Shown: piece after piece, positions 1-8,332 of the stretch | Numbering within the stretch: position 1 is the stretch's first letter | Layout: each line of letters opens with the position of its first letter | NCBI GenBank assembly: GCA_900315225.1 | Contig: OMYM01000214.1 | Coordinates: forward strand, 1-37,305 | Source of the DNA: an uncultured Erysipelotrichaceae bacterium | Lineage (GTDB): Bacteria > Bacillota_I > Bacilli_A > Erysipelotrichales > Erysipelotrichaceae | Reading direction: 5' to 3' | DNA: 37,305 bases | Notes under the pieces: generated by a model | Told to the model about the DNA's origin: nothing | Databases searched by the model: none | The model's input: the letters and a program-made list of their open reading frames with translations, nothing else | Made by a program: the position numbers and the translations under genes

Positions 1-68
1 GCATCATGATCCTCCTGGAGATACCCTTTTGTTTCAGCGCCAAGCGCATCGAAGGAAATTAATTTCAT
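1..68 (-). CDS. Partial CDS, 5' end only, last gene of pectin cluster
   Basis: An ATG at 68-66 overlaps the kduD stop codon (TAATG arrangement), and the reading frame stays open to the window edge. It gives 22 residues beginning MKLISFDALG and ending YLQEDHD. There is no separate strong Shine-Dalgarno site, so translation would be coupled to kduD. The position directly after kduI and kduD suggests another uronate or pectin catabolism gene. The N-terminus loosely resembles small alpha/beta-hydrolase esterases found in such clusters, but 22 residues are too few to name it. Confidence 0.5.
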   Translation of the reverse strand, partial: MKLISFDALGAETKGYLQEDHD

Positions 69-865
69 TACGGCTGCTTGCCAATGTAGGCCAGGATGCC
101 GCCATCGACATACAGAATATGCCCGTTGACAAAGTTAGAAGCATCCGAAGCAAGGAATACCACCGGACCCTGTAGATCCTCTGGCGTTCCCCAGCGTCCC
201 GCCGGCGTCTTGGCAACGATAAACTGGTCAAACGGATGACGGCTGCCATCTGCTTGCGGCTCGCGAAGCGGAGCAGTCTGCGGTGTAGCGATATATCCCG
301 GACCAATGCCGTTGCACTGAATGTTGCTTTCACCAAACTCGGAACAGATGTTCTTTGTCAACATCTTCAAGCCACCCTTTGCGGCCGCATAGCCAGCAAT
401 TGTCTCCCTGCCAAGCTCACTCATCATCGAGCAAACATTGATGATCTTGCCATGACCCTTCTTGATCATTCCAGGAAGAACAGCCTTTGCGACAATGAAT
501 GGTCCATTCAAGTCAATATCAACGACCTGGCGGAAGTCATCCGCTGTCATTTCAAGCATCGGGATTCTCTTGATGATACCTGCGTTATTCACAAGAATAT
601 CAATGGTTCCCATGTCTTTTTCAATCGCTGCGACAAGTTCTGCAACCTGGGTTTCATCTGTCACGTCGGCGATGTACCCCTTGGCCTCGATTCCTTTTGC
701 GGCGTAGTCTTCCATCGCCTTGTCAAGGTTCTTTTGGCTCCTGACGTTGAACGCAATCTTTGCGCCTGCGCAAGCCAAGGCTTCTGCCATGGCAAAGCCA
801 ATGCCATAGGCACCACCAGTAACCAGCGCAACTTTACCGTCAAGACGGAATGAATTCATATCCAT
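68..865 (-). CDS. kduD: 2-dehydro-3-deoxy-D-gluconate 5-dehydrogenase (SDR family)
   Basis: This is a cytoplasmic short-chain dehydrogenase of 265 residues, the normal KduD length. It interconverts 2,5-diketo-3-deoxygluconate and 2-keto-3-deoxygluconate with NAD(H), the last isomer-handling step of pectin monomer breakdown. Visible motifs are the TGGAYGIG nucleotide-binding loop (16-23), NNAG (93-96), catalytic Ser146, and the YAAAK pair Tyr159/Lys163. The C-terminal VNGHILYVDGG segment is typical of this SDR group. The start is set by an AGGAGG-type site at 874-881 that overlaps the stop of kduI, so the two genes are tightly coupled. Without the kduI neighbour it could be read as a gluconate 5-dehydrogenase; context favours KduD. 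Confidence 0.9.
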   Translation of the reverse strand: MDMNSFRLDGKVALVTGGAYGIGFAMAEALACAGAKIAFNVRSQKNLDKAMEDYAAKGIEAKGYIADVTDETQVAELVAAIEKDMGTIDILVNNAGIIKRIPMLEMTADDFRQVVDIDLNGPFIVAKAVLPGMIKKGHGKIINVCSMMSELGRETIAGYAAAKGGLKMLTKNICSEFGESNIQCNGIGPGYIATPQTAPLREPQADGSRHPFDQFIVAKTPAGRWGTPEDLQGPVVFLASDASNFVNGHILYVDGGILAYIGKQP

Positions 866-879
866 AATTTTATTCCTCC

Positions 880-1722
880 TTAGAGAAGCTCGTTGGGCTT
901 CAGGTTGTCCATGTCGTCAAACGCCAGGTTTTCCCCTGCCATAGCCCAGATAAATGTGTAGTTTGATGTGCCGCATCCACTGTGAATCGACCACGATGGC
1001 GAAATCACTGCGTCAAAGTTCTTCATGACCAAATGACGTGTTTCATGTGGCTGCCCCATCAGGTGAATGACTGCTTCATCCCCAGGGATCTCAAAATACG
1101 TATAGACTTCCATGCGACGCTCATGCGTATGGGAAGGCATGGTGTTCCATGTGCTTCCCTCAGCAAGCTGGGTCAATCCCATGGAAAGCTGGCATGTCTC
1201 CAGGACATCTGGATGGATGAACTGGTTGATGACACGCTTGTTGGCGTTTTTCGCATCACCTGTTGGACGATGGTTGGCATTCTCGAATGTCAATAGTGTT
1301 GTCTTGCATGCCTTGTGCGCAGGAGCGGAAGCCAAATAGAACTTTGCTGGATCCTGCGGGTCCACGCTGCCAAAGTAGACTTCCTTGGTTCCCTTGGTAA
1401 TATACAGGCAATCCTCATAGCCAAGATCATATCGAACGCCATCGGCTTCGATATAACCCTTGCCCCCAAGGTTGAATACACCTGCTTCACGTCTTTCAAG
1501 CGTATAGTTCGTGCCAAAATTCGCCCATACGTCAATTCCCTTGTCGATCGATACTTTCTCATTCACCGGCATAATGCCCATGACAAGCATCCTGTCCACA
1601 TGGGAATACGTTGCCTTGACTGTGTCAGCGACATAGAGGTCGGTAATCAGGAACTCTTTGCGAAGTTCTTCCGTCGTATAGCGCTTGACATCGTTGGGGC
1701 TTGCTGAATAACGAATATCCAT
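880..1722 (-). CDS. kduI: 5-dehydro-4-deoxy-D-glucuronate isomerase
   Basis: KduI (EC 5.3.1.17) isomerises 4-deoxy-L-threo-5-hexosulose uronate, formed spontaneously from unsaturated galacturonate, into 2,5-diketo-3-deoxygluconate. The 280-residue protein is collinear with E. coli KduI (278 residues). The zinc-binding set of the cupin fold is intact as His198, His200, Glu205 and His247, within the MPSHTHERRMEVY and SPSWSIHSG segments. The ATG at 1722 follows an AGGGAG site. It is the partner of kduD, which starts 14 bp downstream, and it acts on the product released by the GH105 hydrolase encoded upstream in the same cluster. Confidence 0.95.
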   Translation of the reverse strand: MDIRYSASPNDVKRYTTEELRKEFLITDLYVADTVKATYSHVDRMLVMGIMPVNEKVSIDKGIDVWANFGTNYTLERREAGVFNLGGKGYIEADGVRYDLGYEDCLYITKGTKEVYFGSVDPQDPAKFYLASAPAHKACKTTLLTFENANHRPTGDAKNANKRVINQFIHPDVLETCQLSMGLTQLAEGSTWNTMPSHTHERRMEVYTYFEIPGDEAVIHLMGQPHETRHLVMKNFDAVISPSWSIHSGCGTSNYTFIWAMAGENLAFDDMDNLKPNELL

Positions 1723-1736
1723 AATGTTCTCCCTTG

Positions 1737-2816
1737 TTACTTAATGACTTTTTCCGTCTCGCCATCGAAGAGATAAACACTCTTGAAAGGAATGTAGAAT
1801 GTAATCGGCTCATCGATTTCCGGCGCATCATGCGGGTCAACCTTCAAGATCGGCTTTTCATCGCCTGTTGTAATGTATACGTTGGTATTGTCGCCAAGCA
1901 TTTCGGTCAATTCAACCGTTGCATTGATCTTATACGCTTCATTCTGCGCGTTCAATACAATCGACTCTGGACGGAAGCCAAAGATAATATCCTTGCCCTC
2001 ATACTTCTTGGACTTGTTGCCAAGGACTTTTGTGATATCGATGGTGTTCTCGCCAAACTTGAACTTTCCATTGGTCACCTTGCCCTTGATAAAGTTCATC
2101 GGAGGCTCGCCGATGAATCCGGCAACGAATACGTTGACCGGGTTGTAGTACAGCTCATACGGTGTGCCGATCTGCTGCACATAGCCTACGCTCATGACAA
2201 CAATCCTATCAGCCAAGGTCATGGCCTCCGTCTGGTCATGGGTGACATAGATTGTCGTGGCACCTGTTTCCCTGTGAATCTGTGCGATCTCAGAACGCAT
2301 CGTCACACGCTGCTTTGCGTCAAGGTTGGAAAGCGGTTCGTCCATCAGGAAGATACCGACCTTGCGGATAATCGCACGCCCAATCGCGACACGCTGCCTC
2401 TGTCCACCAGACAAAGCTCTTGGCAAACGATCAAGATAATCCGTCAAGCCAAGAATCGCAGCCGTCTTCTTTACCTTCTCTTCGATGACATCCTCGTCAA
2501 CGCCCTGCAATGTCAAGCCAAAGGCGATATTGTCGAAAACCGTCATCTGAGGATAAAGCGCATAACTCTGGAACACCATGGCTACTTCACGCTCACGCGG
2601 GCCCCACTCGTTTGCTCTTTCCCCGTTGATCAGAAATTCACCGTTTGAAATATCCTCCAAGCCAGCGATCATGCGAAGAGTCGTCGACTTGCCGCAACCA
2701 GAAGGTCCAACGAAGACAATGAACTCGCCTTTCTCGATGGTCAGGTTAAAATCATGTACTGCATGATATCCATTCGGATAAATTTTATTGATGTTCTTCA
2801 GAGATATATATTCCAT
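1737..2816 (-). CDS. MsmX/UgpC-type sugar ABC transporter ATP-binding protein
   Basis: This is a 359-residue cytoplasmic ATPase of the multi-sugar (MsmX, MsmK, UgpC) family, which powers CUT1-type oligosaccharide importers. Walker A GPSGCGKST is at 37-45, the LSGGQ signature at 135-139, Walker B IFLMDEP at 155-161 and the switch His at 193. The C-terminal 130 residues form the usual TOBE/OB regulatory region. A TTG codon 18 nt further upstream is open in frame, but the GGAGG at 2824-2828 sits 7 nt before ATG 2816, which is therefore the start. It is one of two such ATPases in this cluster, the other being at 6164-7237. One of them probably serves the LplB/YtcP-like permeases encoded at 10.9-12.8 kb. 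Confidence 0.9.
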   Translation of the reverse strand: MEYISLKNINKIYPNGYHAVHDFNLTIEKGEFIVFVGPSGCGKSTTLRMIAGLEDISNGEFLINGERANEWGPREREVAMVFQSYALYPQMTVFDNIAFGLTLQGVDEDVIEEKVKKTAAILGLTDYLDRLPRALSGGQRQRVAIGRAIIRKVGIFLMDEPLSNLDAKQRVTMRSEIAQIHRETGATTIYVTHDQTEAMTLADRIVVMSVGYVQQIGTPYELYYNPVNVFVAGFIGEPPMNFIKGKVTNGKFKFGENTIDITKVLGNKSKKYEGKDIIFGFRPESIVLNAQNEAYKINATVELTEMLGDNTNVYITTGDEKPILKVDPHDAPEIDEPITFYIPFKSVYLFDGETEKVIK

Positions 2817-2855
2817 TTTTCTGCCTCCATACAAATGATTGGAAGTTCCTTTCCG

Positions 2856-3641
2856 TCATTGATTGATAAATATCTTTATGCTTTCCGGATCCGCAATGGT
2901 ACACTCTTGCTTCTTCTGCACATAGTTCCTAGGCGAGACCCCGTATTTCTTCTTGAACAGCTTTGAGAAGTATAGCGGATCATTAAATCCACACTTATGG
3001 GAAATCTGCGAGATATTGATGCCGTTTTCCATCAGGTTCAGGAAACTCGCCGCATTTTCAAGGCGTTTGTTTGTCATGAACTGCAAAGGCGTCAAACCCG
3101 TTTCGTTCTTAAACATTCTCTTTAGGTATTCCAAGGAGAACGGCAGGCTGCTCAGATAACCATTGAGATCAAAATTAGCATCGGGATAATTCTTGATGAT
3201 ATGATCCATGACCTGCTTTACCGTGTCGCTGCATTTCTTATCCGCAAGATAAGAATGCAATGTCGCCAACAACACTTGTTCATATGCCTGCAGGATCATT
3301 GTCCTGCCAGGCTGGTCGTTGGAATAGTAATAGAACACGGCTGGAAATACATCTTTAAGGAAGTTCGTTCCTGAATGAGTGATGATCAATGGCTCATCGA
3401 TATTCAGGCTCAAGTCCTTCATATTGATATGGTAGTTGGTGAATCCATCGACGCTGCGGTTGCAATGTACAAGGTGCGGCGGAATCACGACAATGCTATC
3501 TTCGTCATATTTAAGAACCTTGTCATTGTAGCCCAATTCCCCATTTCCACTCGTACAGTAGATGATTTCCCAGCTATTATGCATATGATTCGTCACTACC
3601 TTCGTCAGGGAATGCCTGCCTACATATACAATATTACCCAT
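2856..3641 (-). CDS. AraC-family transcriptional regulator of the pectin cluster
   Basis: This 261-residue regulator has an N-terminal cupin-like sensor region (about 1-150, with a HNSWEIIYCTSG segment typical of AraC sensor domains). The C-terminal double helix-turn-helix lies at about 160-255 and carries the LKRMFKNETG and GFNDPLYFSKLFKKKYG signatures. It most likely senses a uronate or oligosaccharide and activates the surrounding genes. GTG and TTG codons are available just upstream, but the GTG lies inside the Shine-Dalgarno sequence GGAGGTGAT (3651-3659), so ATG 3641 is preferred; its spacing from GGAGG is about 11 nt, slightly long. It sits between the GH105 gene and the ATPase, co-directional with both. 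The ligand cannot be read from the sequence. Confidence 0.88.
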   Translation of the reverse strand: MGNIVYVGRHSLTKVVTNHMHNSWEIIYCTSGNGELGYNDKVLKYDEDSIVVIPPHLVHCNRSVDGFTNYHINMKDLSLNIDEPLIITHSGTNFLKDVFPAVFYYYSNDQPGRTMILQAYEQVLLATLHSYLADKKCSDTVKQVMDHIIKNYPDANFDLNGYLSSLPFSLEYLKRMFKNETGLTPLQFMTNKRLENAASFLNLMENGINISQISHKCGFNDPLYFSKLFKKKYGVSPRNYVQKKQECTIADPESIKIFINQ

Positions 3642-3670
3642 TCTCAAAATCACCTCCGAACCAATTCCCG

Positions 3671-4813
3671 CTATTTACCAAAATCCTGTCTCCGTTTGAT
3701 CTCTGTATATGCAAGAAGAAACGGCGCAACACCTTTTGCATCATTCTCTACTACCGGTTCAGAAATGTAGTACTCATAGGACCCATCCCTGCGGCGGTTG
3801 TCCTGCGGACCTAGACCAGCTACCAGGCAAATGCCTCCAAGATTCAAGTCGTTTCCTGTAAATGTCAGGTAACGGTCAATGATGCCATGGAAGGTCTTCT
3901 CGCCCGCGAGGGCAAACTTTTCGTCCAAGACACCCAGGCGAGCGCCTTTTAACATTGCATATGCAAGCATTGCGCTTCCGCTTGTCTCCAAGTAGTTGCC
4001 TTCTCTTCCACCCTGGTCAGGAACCTGCCAATACATTCCGCTTTCTTCATCCTGATAGTTCAATAGATTTCCCATCAATTCCGTGAAAATCGGAACAAGC
4101 ACATCGCGCTGCGATCCCTCAGGCAAGATCTCCAAAAGATCCGCCAATGCAACAGAGAACCATCCAATCGAACGCAGCCAGAAATTCTTCGAGCACCCTG
4201 TCTCTGGATCAGACCAGAAAGCAACTCTAGATGCATCATAGCCATGGAAATACAATCCCTTTTCTTGCGAGAACATCTTCTCCCTGACTGTCTTGAACTG
4301 CTTCACAATATCGCTAAAGTCGCCTGTCCCAAAGTTCTTCTCGTACAATGCATAGAATGGTTGCGCCATATAGAGACCATCCAGCCATACCTGGTTCGGA
4401 TAGATCGCCTTGTGCCAGAAGTTGCCTTCCACGGTCCTAGGCTGTTCATCCAATTGCTTTCTCAACCGATCAGCCGCAAGGCGAAATTTCTGCTTGCCTG
4501 TCTTTTGGTACAATTCAAACAAAATCCTGCCCTCGTTGATATCGTCAAGATTGGCCTTGTCGCTTTGCAATGTCTTGATATTGCCGTCTTCTTCCACGAA
4601 GAAGTCCCCGGTCAATTCCACAAAATCAGCGTAGCGGCTATCGCCGGTAATGCGGGTCATGTCAAGCAATGCCGTCAACATGCACCCGTCAATATAATTC
4701 CATTTGTTTTTCTTGCCCTGCCTAATCACTTCCAGGTTCCACATCGTGTGTTCTGGCGTACTCTCGGCAACGAGCCTATTTACATAATCATCTATTTTAG
4801 CATAATCTGTCAT
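3671..4813 (-). CDS. GH105 unsaturated rhamnogalacturonyl/galacturonyl hydrolase
   Basis: This 380-residue enzyme of the YteR/YesR family removes the unsaturated uronic acid from the non-reducing end of pectin-derived oligosaccharides by hydrating the C4-C5 double bond. It has no signal peptide, so it acts in the cytoplasm on imported oligomers. The (alpha/alpha)6-barrel signatures are visible: KANLDDINEGRILF (86-99) with the substrate-binding Asp, and QVWLDGLYMA with the general acid/base Asp145. It also has the WLRSIGWF and SGSAMLAYAM segments typical of the family. Its product feeds KduI and KduD encoded downstream. Only a weak AAGG precedes the ATG. A 74-bp spacer separates it from the preceding membrane-protein gene. 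Rhamnogalacturonan and homogalacturonan specificity cannot be told apart by eye. Confidence 0.88.
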   Translation of the reverse strand: MTDYAKIDDYVNRLVAESTPEHTMWNLEVIRQGKKNKWNYIDGCMLTALLDMTRITGDSRYADFVELTGDFFVEEDGNIKTLQSDKANLDDINEGRILFELYQKTGKQKFRLAADRLRKQLDEQPRTVEGNFWHKAIYPNQVWLDGLYMAQPFYALYEKNFGTGDFSDIVKQFKTVREKMFSQEKGLYFHGYDASRVAFWSDPETGCSKNFWLRSIGWFSVALADLLEILPEGSQRDVLVPIFTELMGNLLNYQDEESGMYWQVPDQGGREGNYLETSGSAMLAYAMLKGARLGVLDEKFALAGEKTFHGIIDRYLTFTGNDLNLGGICLVAGLGPQDNRRRDGSYEYYISEPVVENDAKGVAPFLLAYTEIKRRQDFGK

Positions 4814-4887
4814 ATTAGCTCAAACCTTCCGTTTCAATGCGTCAAAAATGATTCGTCATTTATGACTTTAACGCCTCTGCATACGCT

Positions 4888-5526
4888 TCATGCTTTTTTT
4901 GCTACATGGCTTTTCCTCTTGCCAAAGATATCGATCATCCATCTTTTGTATTGGATCAACAGAAGATCAAACCCTAGGTAGAACAAGCCAAACAAAATCG
5001 GTCCGACCCCCAGCAAGACCACATCGGCCTTGCCTGTCGCCATGGCATATCCTGCATTGATCATATTGTAAAGCGTATACACTAAAAACAGGACAACAAA
5101 TGAATAGAGAATATTCAAGAAAAAACTTGCATATCCCCTGACCGTCACCATGATCCATCTCTCTGCCTCGCCTTGCGTCTTTTCAATAAACCGCAAAGCG
5201 TTGTTTGTTAAAAGATCCGTCACGATGCCTAGCGCAATGCCAGTCACAAACAGTGTATCCATCAAATCCGCCATGTAGGAGGAAAGCCCCCACAAGAAGA
5301 AGAAACACACCGCTCCGGCAAACCAAAACTTGATGAACAGCATCTTGCCCCACATAGGGATATTAAACCTGTTGCCCGACGTGTATTTCCTAAGTTCTTC
5401 TTTGGAAACCTCGGGGGAGTTGCTTTCATCCGCCTCTACCAACGACTTCACCGCTTCCGTGTGTAATCGATAATAGCTGGCTTCTTTTTCAATTGCTGGT
5501 TTCTTGTCCTGTTTCTTTTTACTCAT
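4888..5526 (-). CDS. Unknown 4-TM membrane protein, pectin cluster
   Basis: I do not recognise this 212-residue protein. It has a charged, Lys/Glu-rich cytoplasmic-looking N-terminus (1-58) and then four hydrophobic segments at about 62-83, 88-108, 131-157 and 168-191. It ends in a basic tail. No enzymatic motif, EAA loop or nucleotide-binding motif is visible. The start ATG follows AAGGAG at 5533-5538. It is co-directional with, and follows, another 4-TM gene and an MsmX-type ATPase. A role as accessory membrane component of the oligosaccharide importer is an inference from context only. Confidence 0.75.
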   Translation of the reverse strand: MSKKKQDKKPAIEKEASYYRLHTEAVKSLVEADESNSPEVSKEELRKYTSGNRFNIPMWGKMLFIKFWFAGAVCFFFLWGLSSYMADLMDTLFVTGIALGIVTDLLTNNALRFIEKTQGEAERWIMVTVRGYASFFLNILYSFVVLFLVYTLYNMINAGYAMATGKADVVLLGVGPILFGLFYLGFDLLLIQYKRWMIDIFGKRKSHVAKKA

Positions 5527-5550
5527 CTATAACTCCTTGGGCAATGCCGG

Positions 5551-5574
5551 GAAGGAGGCAAAAGCCTCCTTTCC
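5551..5574 (-). other. Intra-operon stem-loop
   Basis: Between two co-directional genes there is a GAAGGAGGC / GCCTCCTTTC inverted repeat with an AAAA (TTTT on the transcribed strand) loop. No U-tract follows, so it is unlikely to terminate transcription. It lies about 10 nt upstream of the AAGGAG ribosome-binding site of the downstream gene, so it could act as a processing or mRNA-stability element, or affect translation of that gene. Confidence 0.5.
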
Positions 5575-5588
5575 GCTGCCTTGCCTGA

Positions 5589-6158
5589 TTATGCCTCGCC
5601 TGAGATATCGATCGCGCCCATGCTGCCGTTGTCCTCGACCTCGATGGAAGTCTTGATCTTGCGCAGTGCCTTCGTGTAGAGAGGCAGTGTGAAGATCAGG
5701 ACAAGGGTGATGCACAGAAGCACAATGTGTATCTTCAGGTAATAGTCCGCATACGCGATGTATGCCGTAGCCTGGGTAACAACGATTGGGTTCTCGGCAC
5801 GGGTGATCGCTGTTCTGATCGCACCGATGTAGGTTACGTCGGCGAAGATGATGATTGCGAACAACACCATCAACAGACCAAACATTACTTTATTCACTGG
5901 CTTGCGATACTGGAATGTGTTGATAAACACCATGAACGAAAGCATGGAGAACAAGTTTGTCGCAAAGCCACACAAGCCCATTCCGGTTCCCTGGATTTTT
6001 GCCGTGGTATTGGAGATCGTGGAAAGATGCAAGGAATAGAACAGGAATGTGATCACAAGCGCACACAGGGCAATATTAGAAGGACGTCTCTTAAGCGAAA
6101 CGAGAAACCTTCTCCATATTTCCGAGAAGCCGCCATTTGTTTTCTTCTTTGTACTCAT
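5589..6158 (-). CDS. Unknown 4-TM membrane protein, pectin cluster
   Basis: This 189-residue protein is not recognised. Hydrophobic segments lie at about 27-47, 60-80, 90-112 and 143-163, after a basic N-terminus (KKKTNGG, WRRF, KRRPS) that by the positive-inside rule faces the cytoplasm. The tail (165-189) is acidic. An AAAGGAG site upstream of the ATG overlaps the stop codon of the ATPase gene, with only 5 bp between the two genes, so they are translated in close succession. The coupling suggests it works with that ATPase, as does the 212-residue protein encoded after it. Confidence 0.78.
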   Translation of the reverse strand: MSTKKKTNGGFSEIWRRFLVSLKRRPSNIALCALVITFLFYSLHLSTISNTTAKIQGTGMGLCGFATNLFSMLSFMVFINTFQYRKPVNKVMFGLLMVLFAIIIFADVTYIGAIRTAITRAENPIVVTQATAYIAYADYYLKIHIVLLCITLVLIFTLPLYTKALRKIKTSIEVEDNGSMGAIDISGEA

Positions 6159-6163
6159 TCTTA

Positions 6164-7237
6164 TTAGTCTCCTTTGATCGCATTGGTTGTTTCCTTGTCG
6201 AAGAAATGCTTGCGGGTAAACGCGAGCGATGCATCATCGCCATTGGCATATTCCATCCAGCCCTTCAGCTTTGCCGTGAGCTTGACGGAGCTATCGCTTG
6301 CCATGGAGCCATGGACCAATGTATTCATTCCAAGATTCTCATTCAACGTGACCTTTGCGGTGATTTCATCGCCAAGAACGATTTCCTCTGGACGAACGCC
6401 CAGGATAATCTCTCTGCCTTCGTAGGCGGCAAGCCTATGCTTCTCTTCATCGCTCAGTTTCACACTGAAGCCATGGCCATCAAGCTTTCCCTTGTTGACC
6501 TTGACATCGAAGAAATTCATTGGCGGCAAGCCGATGAAGCTTGCGACAAAGACATTTGCCGGGGAATCGTAAAGTTCCAACGGAGTACCGACTTGCTGAA
6601 CATGACCCATGGACATGCATACGATACGGTCAGCGAGCGTAAGCGCCTCGGTCTGGTCGTGCGTGACATACATCATCGTGGCCTTCAGTCTCTTGTGGAG
6701 AAGAAGGATCTCGCGGCGAGTCGCACCTCTCAGCTTGGCGTCAAGGTTGGAAAGAGGCTCGTCGAAGAGGAATACCTTAGGATTACGAACGATGGATCTT
6801 CCCATCGCGACACGCTGTCTTTGTCCACCAGACAATTGCGCAGGCTTCTTGTTCAACTGTTCTGTCAAGCCAAGAACCTCGGCAGCAGCCAAAACCTTCT
6901 TGTGAATGACATTTGGGTTCTCCTTGCGCAGTGTCAGGGAGAAAGCCATGTTTTCATAAATGGTCATATGGCCGTATAGCGCATAGCTCTGGAATACCAT
7001 CGCCATGTCGCGGTCTTTCGCTGGTGCCGAAGTGATGTCCTTTCCATCCAGCAACAGCTTGCCGTTGGAAATATCCTCAAGGCCAGCGACCATTCTCAAC
7101 GTCGTGGATTTCCCACATCCAGAAGGACCAACCAGAATGATCAGTTCGCCATCCTTGACATCAAGGTTGAAGTCAAAGACAGCCTGGACATTGTTATCGT
7201 AAATCTTATCAATATGTTGCAGATTCAGTGTTGCCAT
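6164..7237 (-). CDS. Second MsmX/UgpC-type ABC transporter ATP-binding protein
   Basis: This is a 357-residue ATPase with Walker A GPSGCGKST at 37-45, LSGGQ at 135-139, Walker B VFLFDEP at 155-161, switch His193 and a C-terminal TOBE-type region. It is clearly paralogous to the ATPase at 1737-2816, with the same motif spacing, but the two are diverged throughout, so this is not a recent duplication. It is embedded between four small 4-TM proteins: two are encoded just upstream and two just downstream, with spacings of 10 and 5 bp. AGGAGAG precedes the ATG. It may energise the cluster's permeases, or a complex that includes the small proteins. Confidence 0.9.
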   Translation of the reverse strand: MATLNLQHIDKIYDNNVQAVFDFNLDVKDGELIILVGPSGCGKSTTLRMVAGLEDISNGKLLLDGKDITSAPAKDRDMAMVFQSYALYGHMTIYENMAFSLTLRKENPNVIHKKVLAAAEVLGLTEQLNKKPAQLSGGQRQRVAMGRSIVRNPKVFLFDEPLSNLDAKLRGATRREILLLHKRLKATMMYVTHDQTEALTLADRIVCMSMGHVQQVGTPLELYDSPANVFVASFIGLPPMNFFDVKVNKGKLDGHGFSVKLSDEEKHRLAAYEGREIILGVRPEEIVLGDEITAKVTLNENLGMNTLVHGSMASDSSVKLTAKLKGWMEYANGDDASLAFTRKHFFDKETTNAIKGD

Positions 7238-7247
7238 GTGTACTCTC

Positions 7248-7745
7248 CTATGCGCTCATTTCCGCCAGAGTCTTCATATGCGCTTCCAGCTCGTTGCACT
7301 TCTTCAGGTTGATGAAGGCAGCCGCAAGCAACGCAACGGCAGAAATAATCAGATACGCCACTACACGGAAGAACTGACCGTTCCCCATGACCAACGTCTC
7401 AACGCCATTGACGACGGCTGTTGCGCCATGTGCTTTGTTTGGAATAATGAAGATTCGAATAATCTGCATGATGCCCAGCCCGCAGAGAAGATATGAATAG
7501 TTCTTCACATAGTTCTTGACGCCTTCCGAAGAAAGGAACGCCGCAAGCATGAACACCAAATTGTATACAATAGAGACACCGATCACAAAGTTATAGTAAT
7601 ATGTACCGACATCCGACTTATAGATATTCACGAAGTAGAATACATCGAGAAGAATACCGAGGTAGCACAGGTTCGCCGAACTAGTGTTTTTGATGAATCT
7701 TAGCCTATCGCGTTCAATAAACTTTTCATCTTGTGTCATCGTCAT
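7248..7745 (-). CDS. Unknown 4-TM membrane protein, pectin cluster
   Basis: This unrecognised 165-residue protein has hydrophobic segments at about 24-41, 51-71, 83-101 and 125-147, a charged N-terminus and a short amphipathic C-terminal tail (LKKCNELEAHMKTLAEM). Its ATG overlaps the stop of the preceding gene as ATGA (7742-7745), which indicates translational coupling; an alternative in-frame ATG lies two codons later. The ATPase gene starts 10 bp after its stop. Confidence 0.78.
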   Translation of the reverse strand: MTMTQDEKFIERDRLRFIKNTSSANLCYLGILLDVFYFVNIYKSDVGTYYYNFVIGVSIVYNLVFMLAAFLSSEGVKNYVKNYSYLLCGLGIMQIIRIFIIPNKAHGATAVVNGVETLVMGNGQFFRVVAYLIISAVALLAAAFINLKKCNELEAHMKTLAEMSA

Positions 7746-8332
7746 GACAATACCTTCCTTCCTTCTTCAACCAACTTGTCTTCTTCCTTCATCAACTGGA
7801 TCTTCCAGTATGCATTCGCAATCAACGCAATGACAATGATCAGAAGAATGGCAAACACGCAATAATGCAAGTCAAACCAGAAAGTCGATTCTGTATAGAG
7901 GGTTCCCCAAAGCTCCGAATGTGCCTTCAACGCCGCAAAGTCGACCTGTAGCCACTGCTGCTTGAAGATCTGGATGTATCTGTGGGCGAAAATCGTCAGA
8001 TACACGGAGAAACCGGAGAATAGCGCGATACTGACATAGTTGCCCATATAGTATCTTCTGCGAGAATGTGTGTTGGTGATGTACAAGACGCAGGCAAGAA
8101 CGATCAACACAATGCTGTATCTCAGGAAAAACTGGTTGAACTCCTGCATATTGTAGTAAACAATCGACCCTGGGACATCTGTCTGAGTAATATTGTTTGG
8201 ATTTCTCATCGTGTCGTACAGGGCGTCATACAGGTCTGTCATGATACCAAGCGAATAGACAAATACGATCGCGCTAGCAATGATCGCCGCCAGGCATACG
8301 AAGCGCTGTACAGTTAAATGTTTTTTATACAT
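7742..8332 (-). CDS. Unknown 4-TM membrane protein, pectin cluster
   Basis: This unrecognised protein of 196 residues has hydrophobic segments at about 9-30, 71-87, 98-119 and 155-175. A 40-residue loop lies between the first and second, and the tail is rich in Lys and Glu. I chose ATG 8332, preceded by AAGG. A TTG at 8347, with GGGG about 8 nt before it, would add five residues and cannot be excluded. It is the first gene after the hairpin-rich spacer downstream of the substrate-binding protein. The ATGA overlap with the next gene ties it to the 4-TM/ATPase set. Confidence 0.75.
   Translation of the reverse strand: MYKKHLTVQRFVCLAAIIASAIVFVYSLGIMTDLYDALYDTMRNPNNITQTDVPGSIVYYNMQEFNQFFLRYSIVLIVLACVLYITNTHSRRRYYMGNYVSIALFSGFSVYLTIFAHRYIQIFKQQWLQVDFAALKAHSELWGTLYTESTFWFDLHYCVFAILLIIVIALIANAYWKIQLMKEEDKLVEEGRKVLS

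Noticed and set aside
1734..2648. 304-codon open frame on the plus strand opposite the first ABC ATPase gene
   Set aside because: It is the antisense shadow of a clear ATPase gene, has no ribosome-binding site and its translation resembles no protein. Similar long shadows at 6137-6979, 4244-4981, 24433-25152 and 25731-26378 were left out for the same reason.
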